Source of the DNA: Candidatus Coliplasma caballi
Lineage (GTDB): Bacteria > Bacillota > Clostridia > Oscillospirales > CAG-382
Assembly: GCA_018065365.1 (NCBI GenBank)
Contig: JAGHTH010000219.1
Location: forward strand, 1 to 13,014
Direction of reading: 5' to 3'
DNA length: 13,014 bases
The notes under the pieces: model-generated
The model's input: only the letters and a program-made list of their open reading frames with translations
The model's database searches: none
What the model was told of the DNA's origin: nothing
Part shown: piece by piece, positions 1-7,914 of the stretch
How positions within the stretch are numbered: position 1 is the first letter of the stretch
How the letters are laid out: each line of letters opens with the position of its first letter
Position numbers and translations under genes: made by a program

Positions 1-133
1 ACCGCCGTTCTTTGTTCACAACGGAGACCGCGTCCGACAGCATTCGGTATGCGTCCGCGTCCACGGTCGGCTCGCCACACCCGCAAAGGAACAGCGTACC
101 GAGCGCCAGAAGCAACGCCATCACCCGTTTCAT
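1..133 (-). CDS. Putative lipoprotein, N-terminal fragment (cut by window edge)
   Basis: Only the first 44 codons are visible. They begin MKR, continue as a hydrophobic stretch of about 15 residues (Val, Met, Ala, Leu, Gly, Phe), and reach a lipobox-like Leu-Cys-Gly-Cys around residues 16-19, followed by Gly-Glu-Pro. This is a normal lipoprotein signal peptide: Cys19 would be lipidated and the mature protein anchored on the outer face of the membrane. The mature part seen (about 25 residues) is charged and gives no family. The ATG at 131-133 overlaps the stop of the preceding DUF4340 gene as ATGA, so the two are probably translationally coupled. That makes this a likely accessory component of the ABC system upstream. 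The gene is too short for the usual ORF length filters. Function is unknown; the lipoprotein call is fairly safe. Confidence 0.75.
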   Translation of the reverse strand, partial: MKRVMALLLALGTLFLCGCGEPTVDADAYRMLSDAVSVVNKERR

Positions 134-2766
134 CGGGTGAGTTCCTCTCCCCGTTCAAACTGTTCGGCTTTGGAAATCACGTTGCGCAGCGCGCTGACCA
201 GGCAGTAATAGCTGCCCTCTCCGTTGATCGTGTAGTACGCCTTGCTCGACGAAACGCGGTAGAACACGTATTCCTTGACGTCGGACGTACTCTGGATGCG
301 GATGCGCAGGTATTCCTCGGGCTTTTCTCCCTCGGAATGCTCGTATTCGGCTTTGAGGTTGAGCTGAACGATCGACAAATACAGGTAGCGGAAGTTCTGT
401 TCGTCTCTCGCTTCGCCGTTCAGCAGCACGGAAGTCAGTTCCTTGCCGTCGGCTACCACTTTGATGTCGTAGGTCTTTCCGCCCGTCGTGATCTTCATAT
501 TGCGGATATCGTAAACGAACATTCCGACCAGCGAGTGATCAATGTATTCCACGGGATCCCATTCCAGCCACGACGCCGTCGCGGGAGACAACCGCGCGAC
601 CATGCCGGTGCAGAAGACGACCGTTTTGCCTTTTCCGTACGCGTCGCCCGTGATCGTGGAATACGCGTAGTAGCAGCCGTTTTCTTCATCGTAAGAAGAA
701 ACGTACAGATCGGTGCGGAACGAATTGAAATCGTACGCGAAGTGCATCGCGGGCTTGTCCAGACCGTATTCCGCGAGGATCTCCATATTCAGCGTGTCGT
801 CGCCGAGTTTTTCGGGATCGTGCGTCGTGATTCCGACGCGTTCGACCTTATCGCCCTGCAGCGTGCAGAGCCCGTACAGGAATTCGGAGAAGTTGGTACT
901 GTCAAGGTACGCGAAATTCTTTCCTGCCGGGATATACTGTGCCGGAGAGATCATTCTCCATTGTCCCGTCAGCGCGTCGTTGGGCTGCGCGTCCTCGCCG
1001 TCCGCGAAAACGGAAAGCCCGTCCATGACCATGTACCCGATCGTCTTGGGCAGCGTGAAGGTCAGTTCCACCAGAATGACCGGCTGCTCCGATTCGATCG
1101 TAAAGGAATAGTTCGCGACCGTGTTCTCTTTCTGCGAAGCGAAATCAAACGTCGCGTCCGTGTATTTTTTGTAGTTTTCGCCGTCGCAGGAGTAGCGGAT
1201 CGCCACGCTGTCCGGCAGAAGTGCTTTGAAAGTGGGGTTGTCGAGGTCTTTCAACAATCCGAACGACACCGTATATTTTCCGTCGGACGCGATGTTCGTG
1301 ATCGAAGTTGTGATCGAGAACGGTTTGCCGTCGTTGCTGTTCAGCCCGATGAAGTAGGATTTCTGCTCATCGGAAAGCCAGTCGGTGTAAGTTCCCTTGA
1401 AACCGACCTTGTCTTTCAGCACCTCGCTCGGATCGCTCGTGTTGTTGGACGCGGCGTTCTCCGAGAACTTGATCACGGGGAAATTACGCACGACGAAAGA
1501 CAGATCGGGTTTGTTTTCATCGTAGAAATAGTAGTCCAGGCAGATGTTGTCGGCGTTGGTGCAGTCGTTGACCGACTCGACGCCGTAAACGAGATCCGCC
1601 TTAAAGTATTCTTCCTTTTTCAGAAGCAGGTTAGTCTCAACGTTCGTGCAGGGCAGTTTGTAGATGCGCGGTTTGATAAACACGTCCACGGTCTTGCCCG
1701 ACGCGTCGATCTTGCTTCCGGAATACAAAGCGTAGTAATAGGATCCGGACGCCGATTTGCTTCCGATCCAGACGGTGTGCAGGTACATATTGCCCTGCGA
1801 GTCGGGATTGGTCATCAGGGAGAACGACGCGGTCAGACTGTTCAGATCGTTCAGTCCGTACTGCGTGTAATCCAACTGATTCTCGAGCTTGCCCGCCGTT
1901 ACGACGTAACGGCAATCCACGATCAGCGAGGCAAACAGTTCCTCGTTGTACTGCAGCAGTTCGCAATCCTTGAAATAGAACGCGCCCTTTTCCTGATAGA
2001 TCGTGTATTCGCCGTTTTCGTTTTTCACGTTGATCAGCCCGATGTTGTTCTTGCTGACCATTGGGAACATCACGACACCGCCGCTTGCGAGAACGTCGTC
2101 GCCGTCTTCGTCGAAGCCGTCCAGCGCGCGCACGTCAAATTCCTGCTTTTCCTTTCCCGTCAGTTCCAGAACGGCGTTCGCAAGTACCTGCTCGGCATCG
2201 AACGCGTACGCCTTGCCGTCAATCTCACGCACCTTGTAGAACGTTTCGTACGGGATCTTTACGGTTTTGTTATCGCAGATCACTCTTGCCTGGTTATACG
2301 CTTCATCGGGGTTTAGTTTCAATTTGACGTGTCTGCTCGCGTCCGCGAACTGATCGGCGTACATATAGATCTGATAGAGGATCTCGTTTTCGTTGGGATC
2401 CAGTTCGCTCTTGCTCATATTGCAGAGCTCGATCGTAACGTCGTCTTCCAGCGCGTTCAGCACTTCCATTGCCTTTTCGCTCGGAACGAACATCGGATCG
2501 ACCGGTTCTTTCTCTTTGAAGAACAGGAAATAACTCCCGAGCAGCAGCCCTGCGATGACGAGAATCGCGCCGACCAGGATCAGCTGATTCTTGATCGTAA
2601 ACCGAAAACCGCTCGACTTCCGGGTTTTGTTCTCGTTCGTCTCGGAGAACACGGAAAGAAGTTCCTTTTTTTCTTCTTCGGTCAGTTCTTCCCGCTCCGT
2701 TTCCGGCGCATTCGGTTCCTTTGCGATCGGCTCTTTTGTATTTTCGTTTTCAAATGGCTCGCCCAT
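130..2766 (-). CDS. DUF4340 domain-containing membrane-anchored protein of a GldG-type ABC system
   Basis: 878 residues. The N-terminal ~50 residues are strongly acidic (Glu-rich) and should be cytoplasmic. One membrane helix follows at about 60-83, so the remaining ~790 residues are extracytoplasmic. Two stretches have the DUF4340 look: helix, then YGL, then beta strands with YYAYS/YYYALYS. Their YGL motifs fall near residues 303-305 and 667-669, which suggests an internal duplication. DUF4340 proteins are usually encoded beside an ABC ATPase, an ABC-2 permease and a GldG-family protein, as here. Their biochemical role is not known. The ATG at 2764-2766 is preferred because it has AAAGGAAA (2775-2782) about ten bases upstream. 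A GTG at 2806-2808, overlapping the GldG stop as GTGA, would add 14 residues but has only a weak ribosome site. The gene ends in an ATGA overlap with the lipoprotein gene. Confidence 0.85.
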   Translation of the reverse strand: MGEPFENENTKEPIAKEPNAPETEREELTEEEKKELLSVFSETNENKTRKSSGFRFTIKNQLILVGAILVIAGLLLGSYFLFFKEKEPVDPMFVPSEKAMEVLNALEDDVTIELCNMSKSELDPNENEILYQIYMYADQFADASRHVKLKLNPDEAYNQARVICDNKTVKIPYETFYKVREIDGKAYAFDAEQVLANAVLELTGKEKQEFDVRALDGFDEDGDDVLASGGVVMFPMVSKNNIGLINVKNENGEYTIYQEKGAFYFKDCELLQYNEELFASLIVDCRYVVTAGKLENQLDYTQYGLNDLNSLTASFSLMTNPDSQGNMYLHTVWIGSKSASGSYYYALYSGSKIDASGKTVDVFIKPRIYKLPCTNVETNLLLKKEEYFKADLVYGVESVNDCTNADNICLDYYFYDENKPDLSFVVRNFPVIKFSENAASNNTSDPSEVLKDKVGFKGTYTDWLSDEQKSYFIGLNSNDGKPFSITTSITNIASDGKYTVSFGLLKDLDNPTFKALLPDSVAIRYSCDGENYKKYTDATFDFASQKENTVANYSFTIESEQPVILVELTFTLPKTIGYMVMDGLSVFADGEDAQPNDALTGQWRMISPAQYIPAGKNFAYLDSTNFSEFLYGLCTLQGDKVERVGITTHDPEKLGDDTLNMEILAEYGLDKPAMHFAYDFNSFRTDLYVSSYDEENGCYYAYSTITGDAYGKGKTVVFCTGMVARLSPATASWLEWDPVEYIDHSLVGMFVYDIRNMKITTGGKTYDIKVVADGKELTSVLLNGEARDEQNFRYLYLSIVQLNLKAEYEHSEGEKPEEYLRIRIQSTSDVKEYVFYRVSSSKAYYTINGEGSYYCLVSALRNVISKAEQFERGEELTR

Positions 2767-2804
2767 AGGTATCGTTTCCTTTCCGTACACGCGTTTTCGG
2801 AAGA

Positions 2805-4340
2805 TCACAGATGTCTTCTGCGGAAGAAGACCACCAGTCCGAGCACCAGAATGATCGCGGGCAGAACCACGCAGATCACGATTCCGAGGCGGGACGCGGT
2901 GCCGGATTCCAAAGCAAGCGCAACGTCGTTGATCTTCTTGTAGTCGATGTCGAGAGAATAGCGCTCGACACCCATCGTTCTTGCCGCGGCAAGCAGAAGC
3001 GCGCCGTTGCCGTAAGAAGCGCTGTCAATACAGCCCGTCGCACCGAAATCGGTCGAGCCGATCAGCATGACGTACTGGTATTTGAGCACCTGGTTGGTGC
3101 TGTTCTCATCGTCGATATCCACGTAATCCGCGTTTGCGGACAGCAGCATCAGCGGGAATTTACCCTCCGTGGCAGTTCCGGCAGTCGTGGAGGTCGCTTC
3201 TCCGGTTGTTTGCAGGACGGTTTCCACGCTGAATTCGTCTTTCGTACCGGATTTGGTCGCGAACAGCTCGACGCTGTGCGGCATCGAGATCGACGCGTTT
3301 TGAATATTCTTGAACAGTTGGTACGCGGCGCTGCTGTCCGGATCCTCAACGTCCGTGTTGTACTGCGCGGACAGGTTCCACGGTTCTTTCCAATATGCGC
3401 CGGATTTTTCTTCGGTGATTTGGGAGAACGGCTTGTAATTGATCCCCCACTCCTCCTGCAGATAATCCTGCAGATTGGGGAGCGCGGGCGTCGAGTCGTC
3501 CACCAGAACGATCACGCTGTTATAGGTCGCGGTATAGTCCATCAGTTTTTCGATCTCGCCGTCGGTAAAATCGTACTGCGGATCGTCCACGATCAGAATT
3601 TTGGTGTCTTTGCTGATTTCCTCTTTATTGAGATCCACGTTCTGCACCGAGAATCCGGCGCCGGACAGGATGTAGGAAAGCGAATTGGCGTACGTTCCGT
3701 TGGCGACCTGCGTCGTTTCGCCGTGGCCGGTCGTAAAGGACACGACCTGCGGCTCGGAAATGCAGGATTGCAGCAGCGCGGTGGTCAGACGGAGTTCGCC
3801 GTTGAAGCCGACGTAGGTTTTCGTTTCGGAATCGACCTTGTAGAACGCGTCCAACGCAAGCACGCGGGCGTGGTATTTGCCCTCCACGATGATGTTGTTC
3901 ATATTCAGCGTCGTGTTGGTCTTCTCACCGTATTCCAGCGCCCATTTCGGCTCTAAATCGAGATTGACGTACTTGACGTTGATGCCGTCAAATTCATACG
4001 CGTACTGCTCGCAAAGATCGCGCACCAGCACGGGCAGACGCAGACCGTTGACGATCGACGAGGTGTTCTCGTAGCTGTCGCGGTCGGAGCAAAGGTAGAT
4101 CGTCGCCTCCAGATCGCCGCTCTCCTGCAAAGCGCCGAGCACGTTGCGGGACACGTTGCCGATCGAAATGAATTCCTCTGCGGTCAGGTCGATCGTCAGA
4201 TTGATCGAGCCGGCGACCGAGGACACGATCAGGTTGATCGCGATGATCAGAATGATGAATACCACCGTATAGGCGACGGAAAGCGATCCGCGTTTGATAC
4301 GGTTTTTCTTTTCGCCGGAAGAAAGGTTCAGTTTGCTCAT
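2805..4340 (-). CDS. GldG-family ABC transporter auxiliary protein
   Basis: 511 residues with a membrane helix near the N-terminus (about 20-44), a large extracytoplasmic body, and a second helix at the very C-terminus (about 485-506) followed by the basic tail FRRRHL. This topology and the TTGHGETT segment (about 203-210) match the GldG / ABC_transp_aux family, named for a gliding-motility protein of Bacteroidetes but widespread in non-gliding Firmicutes next to ABC-2 exporters. A later segment (about 248-285, ILIVDDPQ and VIVLVDD) looks like the Rossmann-like core of that family. The protein should sit in complex with the ABC-2 permease; its substrate is unknown. The ATG at 4338-4340 was chosen because AAAGGAG lies nine bases before it; an in-frame upstream codon at 4367 would overlap the permease and lacks this. 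There are 17 bases between permease stop and this start. Confidence 0.9.
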   Translation of the reverse strand: MSKLNLSSGEKKNRIKRGSLSVAYTVVFIILIIAINLIVSSVAGSINLTIDLTAEEFISIGNVSRNVLGALQESGDLEATIYLCSDRDSYENTSSIVNGLRLPVLVRDLCEQYAYEFDGINVKYVNLDLEPKWALEYGEKTNTTLNMNNIIVEGKYHARVLALDAFYKVDSETKTYVGFNGELRLTTALLQSCISEPQVVSFTTGHGETTQVANGTYANSLSYILSGAGFSVQNVDLNKEEISKDTKILIVDDPQYDFTDGEIEKLMDYTATYNSVIVLVDDSTPALPNLQDYLQEEWGINYKPFSQITEEKSGAYWKEPWNLSAQYNTDVEDPDSSAAYQLFKNIQNASISMPHSVELFATKSGTKDEFSVETVLQTTGEATSTTAGTATEGKFPLMLLSANADYVDIDDENSTNQVLKYQYVMLIGSTDFGATGCIDSASYGNGALLLAAARTMGVERYSLDIDYKKINDVALALESGTASRLGIVICVVLPAIILVLGLVVFFRRRHL

Positions 4341-4349
4341 TTTTCCGTT

Positions 4350-4356
4350 CTCCTTT
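4350..4356 (-). promoter_or_regulatory. Shine-Dalgarno site fixing the start of the GldG-family gene
   Basis: AAAGGAG on the minus strand, nine bases before the ATG at 4338-4340. It sits between the permease stop codon (4358-4360) and the GldG start, which makes the inner ATG the better start over a longer in-frame version beginning at 4367. Confidence 0.75.
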
Positions 4357-4357
4357 C

Positions 4358-5065
4358 TCACGACCATCTTCTCTTATCGTACACCCGAACGGTCAGAAAC
4401 ACGAACAGGGCGGCAAGAGAAAGATAGTACACCACGGCGGGAATACTCAAGCTTTGGTTCATAAACGGCAGGTAGCGATCGACCACGGAAAACCATTGCA
4501 GGACCGAACGCAGCCACGCGTAAGGAACGTACTCGATCACGAAGAACAGAAGCAGCATCGCGACGATCACACCGATCGAGGACACCGCGGCGATCAGCTG
4601 GCTCTGCGTCAGCGACGACAGGAACAGTCCGACCGCGATGAAAGCCGCGCCGATCAGGAACGTTCCGAGGATGTTTGCCAGAATGGCGGCGGTGTTCGGC
4701 GTTCCGTACAGGTAAAGCAGCACGAAATTGAAGGAATTGACCAAAAACGTGCAGCCGTAGATCGTCAGCGCCGCGAGGTACTTGCCCATGACCATGCCGG
4801 TCAGCGAAACGGGCGCCGTCAGAAGCAACTGTTCCGTTTTGATGCGGCGATCGTCCGCCAATAACTTCATCGTCAAAAGCGGGATCAGGATTGCAAACAT
4901 CATCACGAGGTACAGGAAATATTCACTCAGACTCTCGGTGGATTGCTCCGCCAGCGTCGTCCAATAGAACAGCAGGCCGGACACAAGCAGGAACATTCCG
5001 CAGAAAATATAGCCGAGCGGCGTCACGAAATAGGCGCGCAGTTCTCTTTTGTAAATCGCAAACAT
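4358..5065 (-). CDS. ABC-2 type permease subunit (GldF-like)
   Basis: 235 residues with about six membrane helices (roughly 18-38, 50-69, 97-120, 126-150, 156-180 and 206-226). The N-terminus, with basic/aromatic residues (YKREL) leading into TPLGY, is characteristic of ABC-2 permeases of the GldF kind. A cytoplasmic loop after helix 2 carries DDRRIKTEQLLLTAPVS, the usual coupling segment to the ATPase. It should form the membrane channel of the transporter, driven by the ATPase encoded immediately upstream. Its ATG overlaps the ATPase stop by one base (TGATG), indicating translational coupling. The closest functional relatives are the gliding-associated and other unassigned ABC-2 exporters, so the substrate cannot be named. 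Confidence 0.9.
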   Translation of the reverse strand: MFAIYKRELRAYFVTPLGYIFCGMFLLVSGLLFYWTTLAEQSTESLSEYFLYLVMMFAILIPLLTMKLLADDRRIKTEQLLLTAPVSLTGMVMGKYLAALTIYGCTFLVNSFNFVLLYLYGTPNTAAILANILGTFLIGAAFIAVGLFLSSLTQSQLIAAVSSIGVIVAMLLLFFVIEYVPYAWLRSVLQWFSVVDRYLPFMNQSLSIPAVVYYLSLAALFVFLTVRVYDKRRWS

Positions 5066-6033
5066 CAGTTCTCGCCGCCTTTCCGGTTTCTCGCGTTTTT
5101 CTTCTGGTCGCTGACCAGACGGATGAAGATGTCTTCCAAACTCAATTCCATGCCTTCCAGCCCGACCAGCGGCCAGCCCTTCGAGGCAAGCGTGTAGAAC
5201 AGCGGCTTGCGGGCGTCAACGCGGTCTTCCGACTCCACCAGATAACTGATGCTGTCGGTGTCGCGCTTGCCCAGCACGGACACGGAACGGATCCCCGCGA
5301 CCGCACCGAGTGCCTTGACGACCTCTTCCTCGGGACCGACGATCTTGGCGATCATCTTGCGGGAGCCGTCCACGGCGGTTACCAGATCCTCGGTCTTCTC
5401 GTTGGCAACGAGTTTTCCTTTGTTGATGACCACGATCCGATCGCAGACCGCCTGCACTTCGGGCAGGATGTGCGTGGAAAGAATGATGGTATGTTCTCTG
5501 CCGAGCATTCGGATCAGATTGCGGATGTCGATGATCTGCTTGGGATCCAATCCGACGGTCGGCTCGTCAAAAATCAGAACGCGGGGATTCCCCACAAGCG
5601 CCTGCGCGATGCCTACACGCTGTTTATATCCTTTGGACAGGTTGCCGATCAGACGATTGTAAACGTCGCCGAGTTTGACGACGTCGCAGATCTCCTTGAT
5701 GTGCTGCGTTTTCGGGAACGTGCAACCTTTTAAGTCGTAGATGAAATCAAGGTATTCCTTGACGGTCATCTCCATATACAGCGGGGGGAGTTCGGGCAGA
5801 AAGCCGATGTTCCGTTTTGCTTCGAGCGGATTTTCCAGAATATCCACGCCGTTGACGCGGCAGGTGCCGCTCGTCGCGGAAAGATATCCCGTGAGAATGT
5901 TCATCGTGGTGGACTTGCCCGCGCCGTTCGGCCCGAGGAAGCCCATGATTTCCCCTTCTTCCACGCGGAACGTAACGTCATCGACGGCTTTCGTCGTGCC
6001 GAATACTTTTGTCAGGTGTTCAATTTCGATCAT
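5065..6033 (-). CDS. ABC transporter ATP-binding protein (GldA/CcmA-like)
   Basis: 322 residues. The nucleotide-binding domain is complete: Walker A GPNGAGKS at 34-41, signature LSKGYKQR around 132-139, Walker B VLIFDEP at 152-158, D-loop GLDP at 161-164 and switch histidine His188. The Q-loop position reads LPE with Glu81 where Gln is usual, a feature common in the GldA-type subgroup. About 100 further residues after the core form a regulatory domain. The enzyme should hydrolyse ATP in the cytoplasm to power the adjacent ABC-2 permease. The start is supported by AAAGGAG seven bases before the ATG. It begins only 24 bases after aspS ends with no terminator between, so it probably shares a transcript with the tRNA-synthetase genes. 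Confidence 0.95.
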   Translation of the reverse strand: MIEIEHLTKVFGTTKAVDDVTFRVEEGEIMGFLGPNGAGKSTTMNILTGYLSATSGTCRVNGVDILENPLEAKRNIGFLPELPPLYMEMTVKEYLDFIYDLKGCTFPKTQHIKEICDVVKLGDVYNRLIGNLSKGYKQRVGIAQALVGNPRVLIFDEPTVGLDPKQIIDIRNLIRMLGREHTIILSTHILPEVQAVCDRIVVINKGKLVANEKTEDLVTAVDGSRKMIAKIVGPEEEVVKALGAVAGIRSVSVLGKRDTDSISYLVESEDRVDARKPLFYTLASKGWPLVGLEGMELSLEDIFIRLVSDQKKNARNRKGGEN

Positions 6034-6057
6034 GTGAGGACTCCTTTTCCGCCGGGG

Positions 6058-7845
6058 TTATTTCCGCTCGGCGATCTGATCGGGGTGCAGACCGAGGTCA
6101 CGCAATGCCTGCTCCGGAACTTCCGCGGGGCAGCCGGTCATCAGTTCGGACGCGTTCTGCACCTTCGGGAACGCAACGACGTCGCGAAGCGTTTCCGCGC
6201 CGAGCATCTGCATCACGAGACGGTCCAGACCGAGCGCCATGCCGCCGTGAGGCGGTGCGCCGTAACGGAACGCGTCAAGCAGGTAGCCGAACTTTGCGTG
6301 CGCTTCCTCATCGGAAAGCCCGAGCAGTTCAAAGATCTTCGCCTGCAGCACGGGATCGGTAATACGGATCGAGCCCGAAGAAAGTTCGATGCCGTTCAGT
6401 ACCATGTCGTAGCATTTCGCGCGGACACGGCCTTTATCGCTTTCCAGATAGGGCAGGCAATCGTCCATGATCGCCGTAAACGGATGGTGCATCGCAAGCC
6501 ACTCGCCGCTCTCTCTGTCGTACTCGAAGAACGGGAACTCGACGACCCAGAGGAACGAATAGCCCTCTCTCTTGATGCCGAGACGGTTTGCCGCTTCCAG
6601 ACGGAGCTGACCGAGCTGCGGAAGCAGTTTGTTTTCGTCCGCGTCCGCCATCACGAGCAGGATATCGCCCTCGTCGCATTCCGCGGCGGCATAAATGCGG
6701 TTCATCTCGTCTTCGGTCATGAATTTCGCGAACGAAGAAGAAGTCTGCTCCGCTCTGCGCACCCACGCCACGCCTTTGGCACCGCAGCCCTTGGCGTAAT
6801 CGACCAGTTTGTCGATGTCTTTGCGGCCGAACTTATCCGCCGCGCCTTTCAGCACGATCGAACGGACGCTTCCGCCTTCTTCCAGCGCGGAAGTAAAGAC
6901 GGAGAAGCCGCAGCCCTTTACGGCGTCGGACAGATCGTGAATTTCCATACCGAAGCGCATATCGGGTTTATCGGAGCCGAAACGCTCCATGACTTCCTTG
7001 TAGGTGTATCTCGGCAGCGGGATCGGGATGTCCACGTTCAGCGTTTCCTTGAACAGACGGTGGATATAGCCCTCCGCGATCTTGAAGATATCTTCCATAT
7101 CCACGAAGCTCATCTCCAGGTCGATCTGCGTGAATTCCGGCTGTCTGTCGGCGCGCAGGTCTTCGTCGCGGAAGCAGCGCGCGATCTGGAAGTAGCGGTC
7201 AAAGCCCGCGACCATCGAGAGCTGCTTGTAAAGTTGAGGAGACTGCGGCAGCGCGTAAAAAGATCCCTGATGCACACGGGACGGAACGAGGTAGTCTCTC
7301 GCGCCCTCCGGTGTGGAACGGATCAGATACGGCGTTTCAATCTCCACGAAGCCGTTCTCGTCAAAATAGTCGCGCGTTACCTTTGCCACGCGATGACGGA
7401 ACAGGATATTCTGCTGTAATTTGCTGCGGCGCAGATCGAGGTAACGGTATTTCAGACGCACGTCCTCGCCCGTTTTGCAGTCGTCGATGATCTCAAACGG
7501 CGGCGTTTCGCTCTCGCCCAGCACTTTCAGTTCGTCCACAAGGATCTCCACTTCGCCCGTGGGGATCTCGGTGTTGATGCTCGAACGCACCCGCACCTCG
7601 CCCTTTGCGCAAAGGACGAACTCGTTGCGGCATCCGCTCGCTTTCTCGAACAGCGCCGGATCGGTGGTATCGTCAAACGCGAGCTGTACGAATCCGCTTC
7701 TGTCGCGCAGATCGATAAACATCAGATTTCCCAGATCTCTGCGCTTTTTGACCCATCCCATCACGCAGACCTTCTGTCCTGCGTGTTCTCTGCGCAGGTC
7801 GCCGCAATAATGGGTGCGGCGATCGGTTCCCAACAATTCTGCCAT
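6058..7845 (-). CDS. aspS: Aspartate--tRNA ligase
   Basis: 595 residues, the normal length of bacterial AspRS. It charges tRNA-Asp with aspartate using ATP in the cytoplasm. Visible parts are an N-terminal OB-fold anticodon-binding domain (about 1-105), class II motif 1 ending near TPEGARDY (178-185), motif 2 with FRDEDLRADRQPEF (225-238), the bacterial GAD insertion (about 290-400), MHHPFTA (452-458) and motif 3 GMALGLDRL (535-543). In the anticodon domain the sequence is RRDLG, with Leu38 where Pseudomonas-type non-discriminating enzymes have His. This hints at a tRNA-Asp-specific enzyme, but is weak evidence. The ATG at 7843-7845 is preferred, with AAAGG about nine bases upstream; a TTG three codons earlier overlaps that ribosome site. 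It lies 69 bases after hisS, the usual Firmicutes pairing. Confidence 0.97.
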   Translation of the reverse strand: MAELLGTDRRTHYCGDLRREHAGQKVCVMGWVKKRRDLGNLMFIDLRDRSGFVQLAFDDTTDPALFEKASGCRNEFVLCAKGEVRVRSSINTEIPTGEVEILVDELKVLGESETPPFEIIDDCKTGEDVRLKYRYLDLRRSKLQQNILFRHRVAKVTRDYFDENGFVEIETPYLIRSTPEGARDYLVPSRVHQGSFYALPQSPQLYKQLSMVAGFDRYFQIARCFRDEDLRADRQPEFTQIDLEMSFVDMEDIFKIAEGYIHRLFKETLNVDIPIPLPRYTYKEVMERFGSDKPDMRFGMEIHDLSDAVKGCGFSVFTSALEEGGSVRSIVLKGAADKFGRKDIDKLVDYAKGCGAKGVAWVRRAEQTSSSFAKFMTEDEMNRIYAAAECDEGDILLVMADADENKLLPQLGQLRLEAANRLGIKREGYSFLWVVEFPFFEYDRESGEWLAMHHPFTAIMDDCLPYLESDKGRVRAKCYDMVLNGIELSSGSIRITDPVLQAKIFELLGLSDEEAHAKFGYLLDAFRYGAPPHGGMALGLDRLVMQMLGAETLRDVVAFPKVQNASELMTGCPAEVPEQALRDLGLHPDQIAERK

Positions 7846-7865
7846 TTTATTCAACCTTTCTGACG

Positions 7866-7886
7866 CGCCCGCCTGAAAAGCGGGCG
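7866..7886 (-). other. GC-rich intercistronic hairpin between hisS and aspS
   Basis: Seven perfectly paired bases (CGCCCGC at 7866-7872 with GCGGGCG at 7880-7886) around a seven-base loop. On the minus-strand transcript the hairpin ends five bases before the aspS ribosome site (GAAAGG, 7855-7860) and is not followed by a U-run, so it is not a standard terminator. It could protect the 3' end of a processed hisS message or tune aspS translation; both roles are inference. Confidence 0.5.
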
Positions 7887-7914
7887 TGATTGATTTCCAT
7901 TTTTTCCGGCGCGC

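Noticed and set aside
49..2316. A 755-codon open frame on the plus strand opposite the DUF4340 gene
   Set aside because: It is antisense to a well-supported gene, is rich in Arg, Val and Phe as mirror-frame translations are, has no recognisable motif and no ribosome site. Codon bias of the real gene explains its length.
6016..7419. A 467-codon plus-strand open frame opposite aspS
   Set aside because: aspS on the minus strand has every catalytic motif in place, so this frame is a shadow.
7864..7910. Plus-strand intrinsic terminator after the 7,866-7,886 hairpin
   Set aside because: The T-run at 7,900 is about 14 bases from the stem and there is no plus-strand gene ending there.
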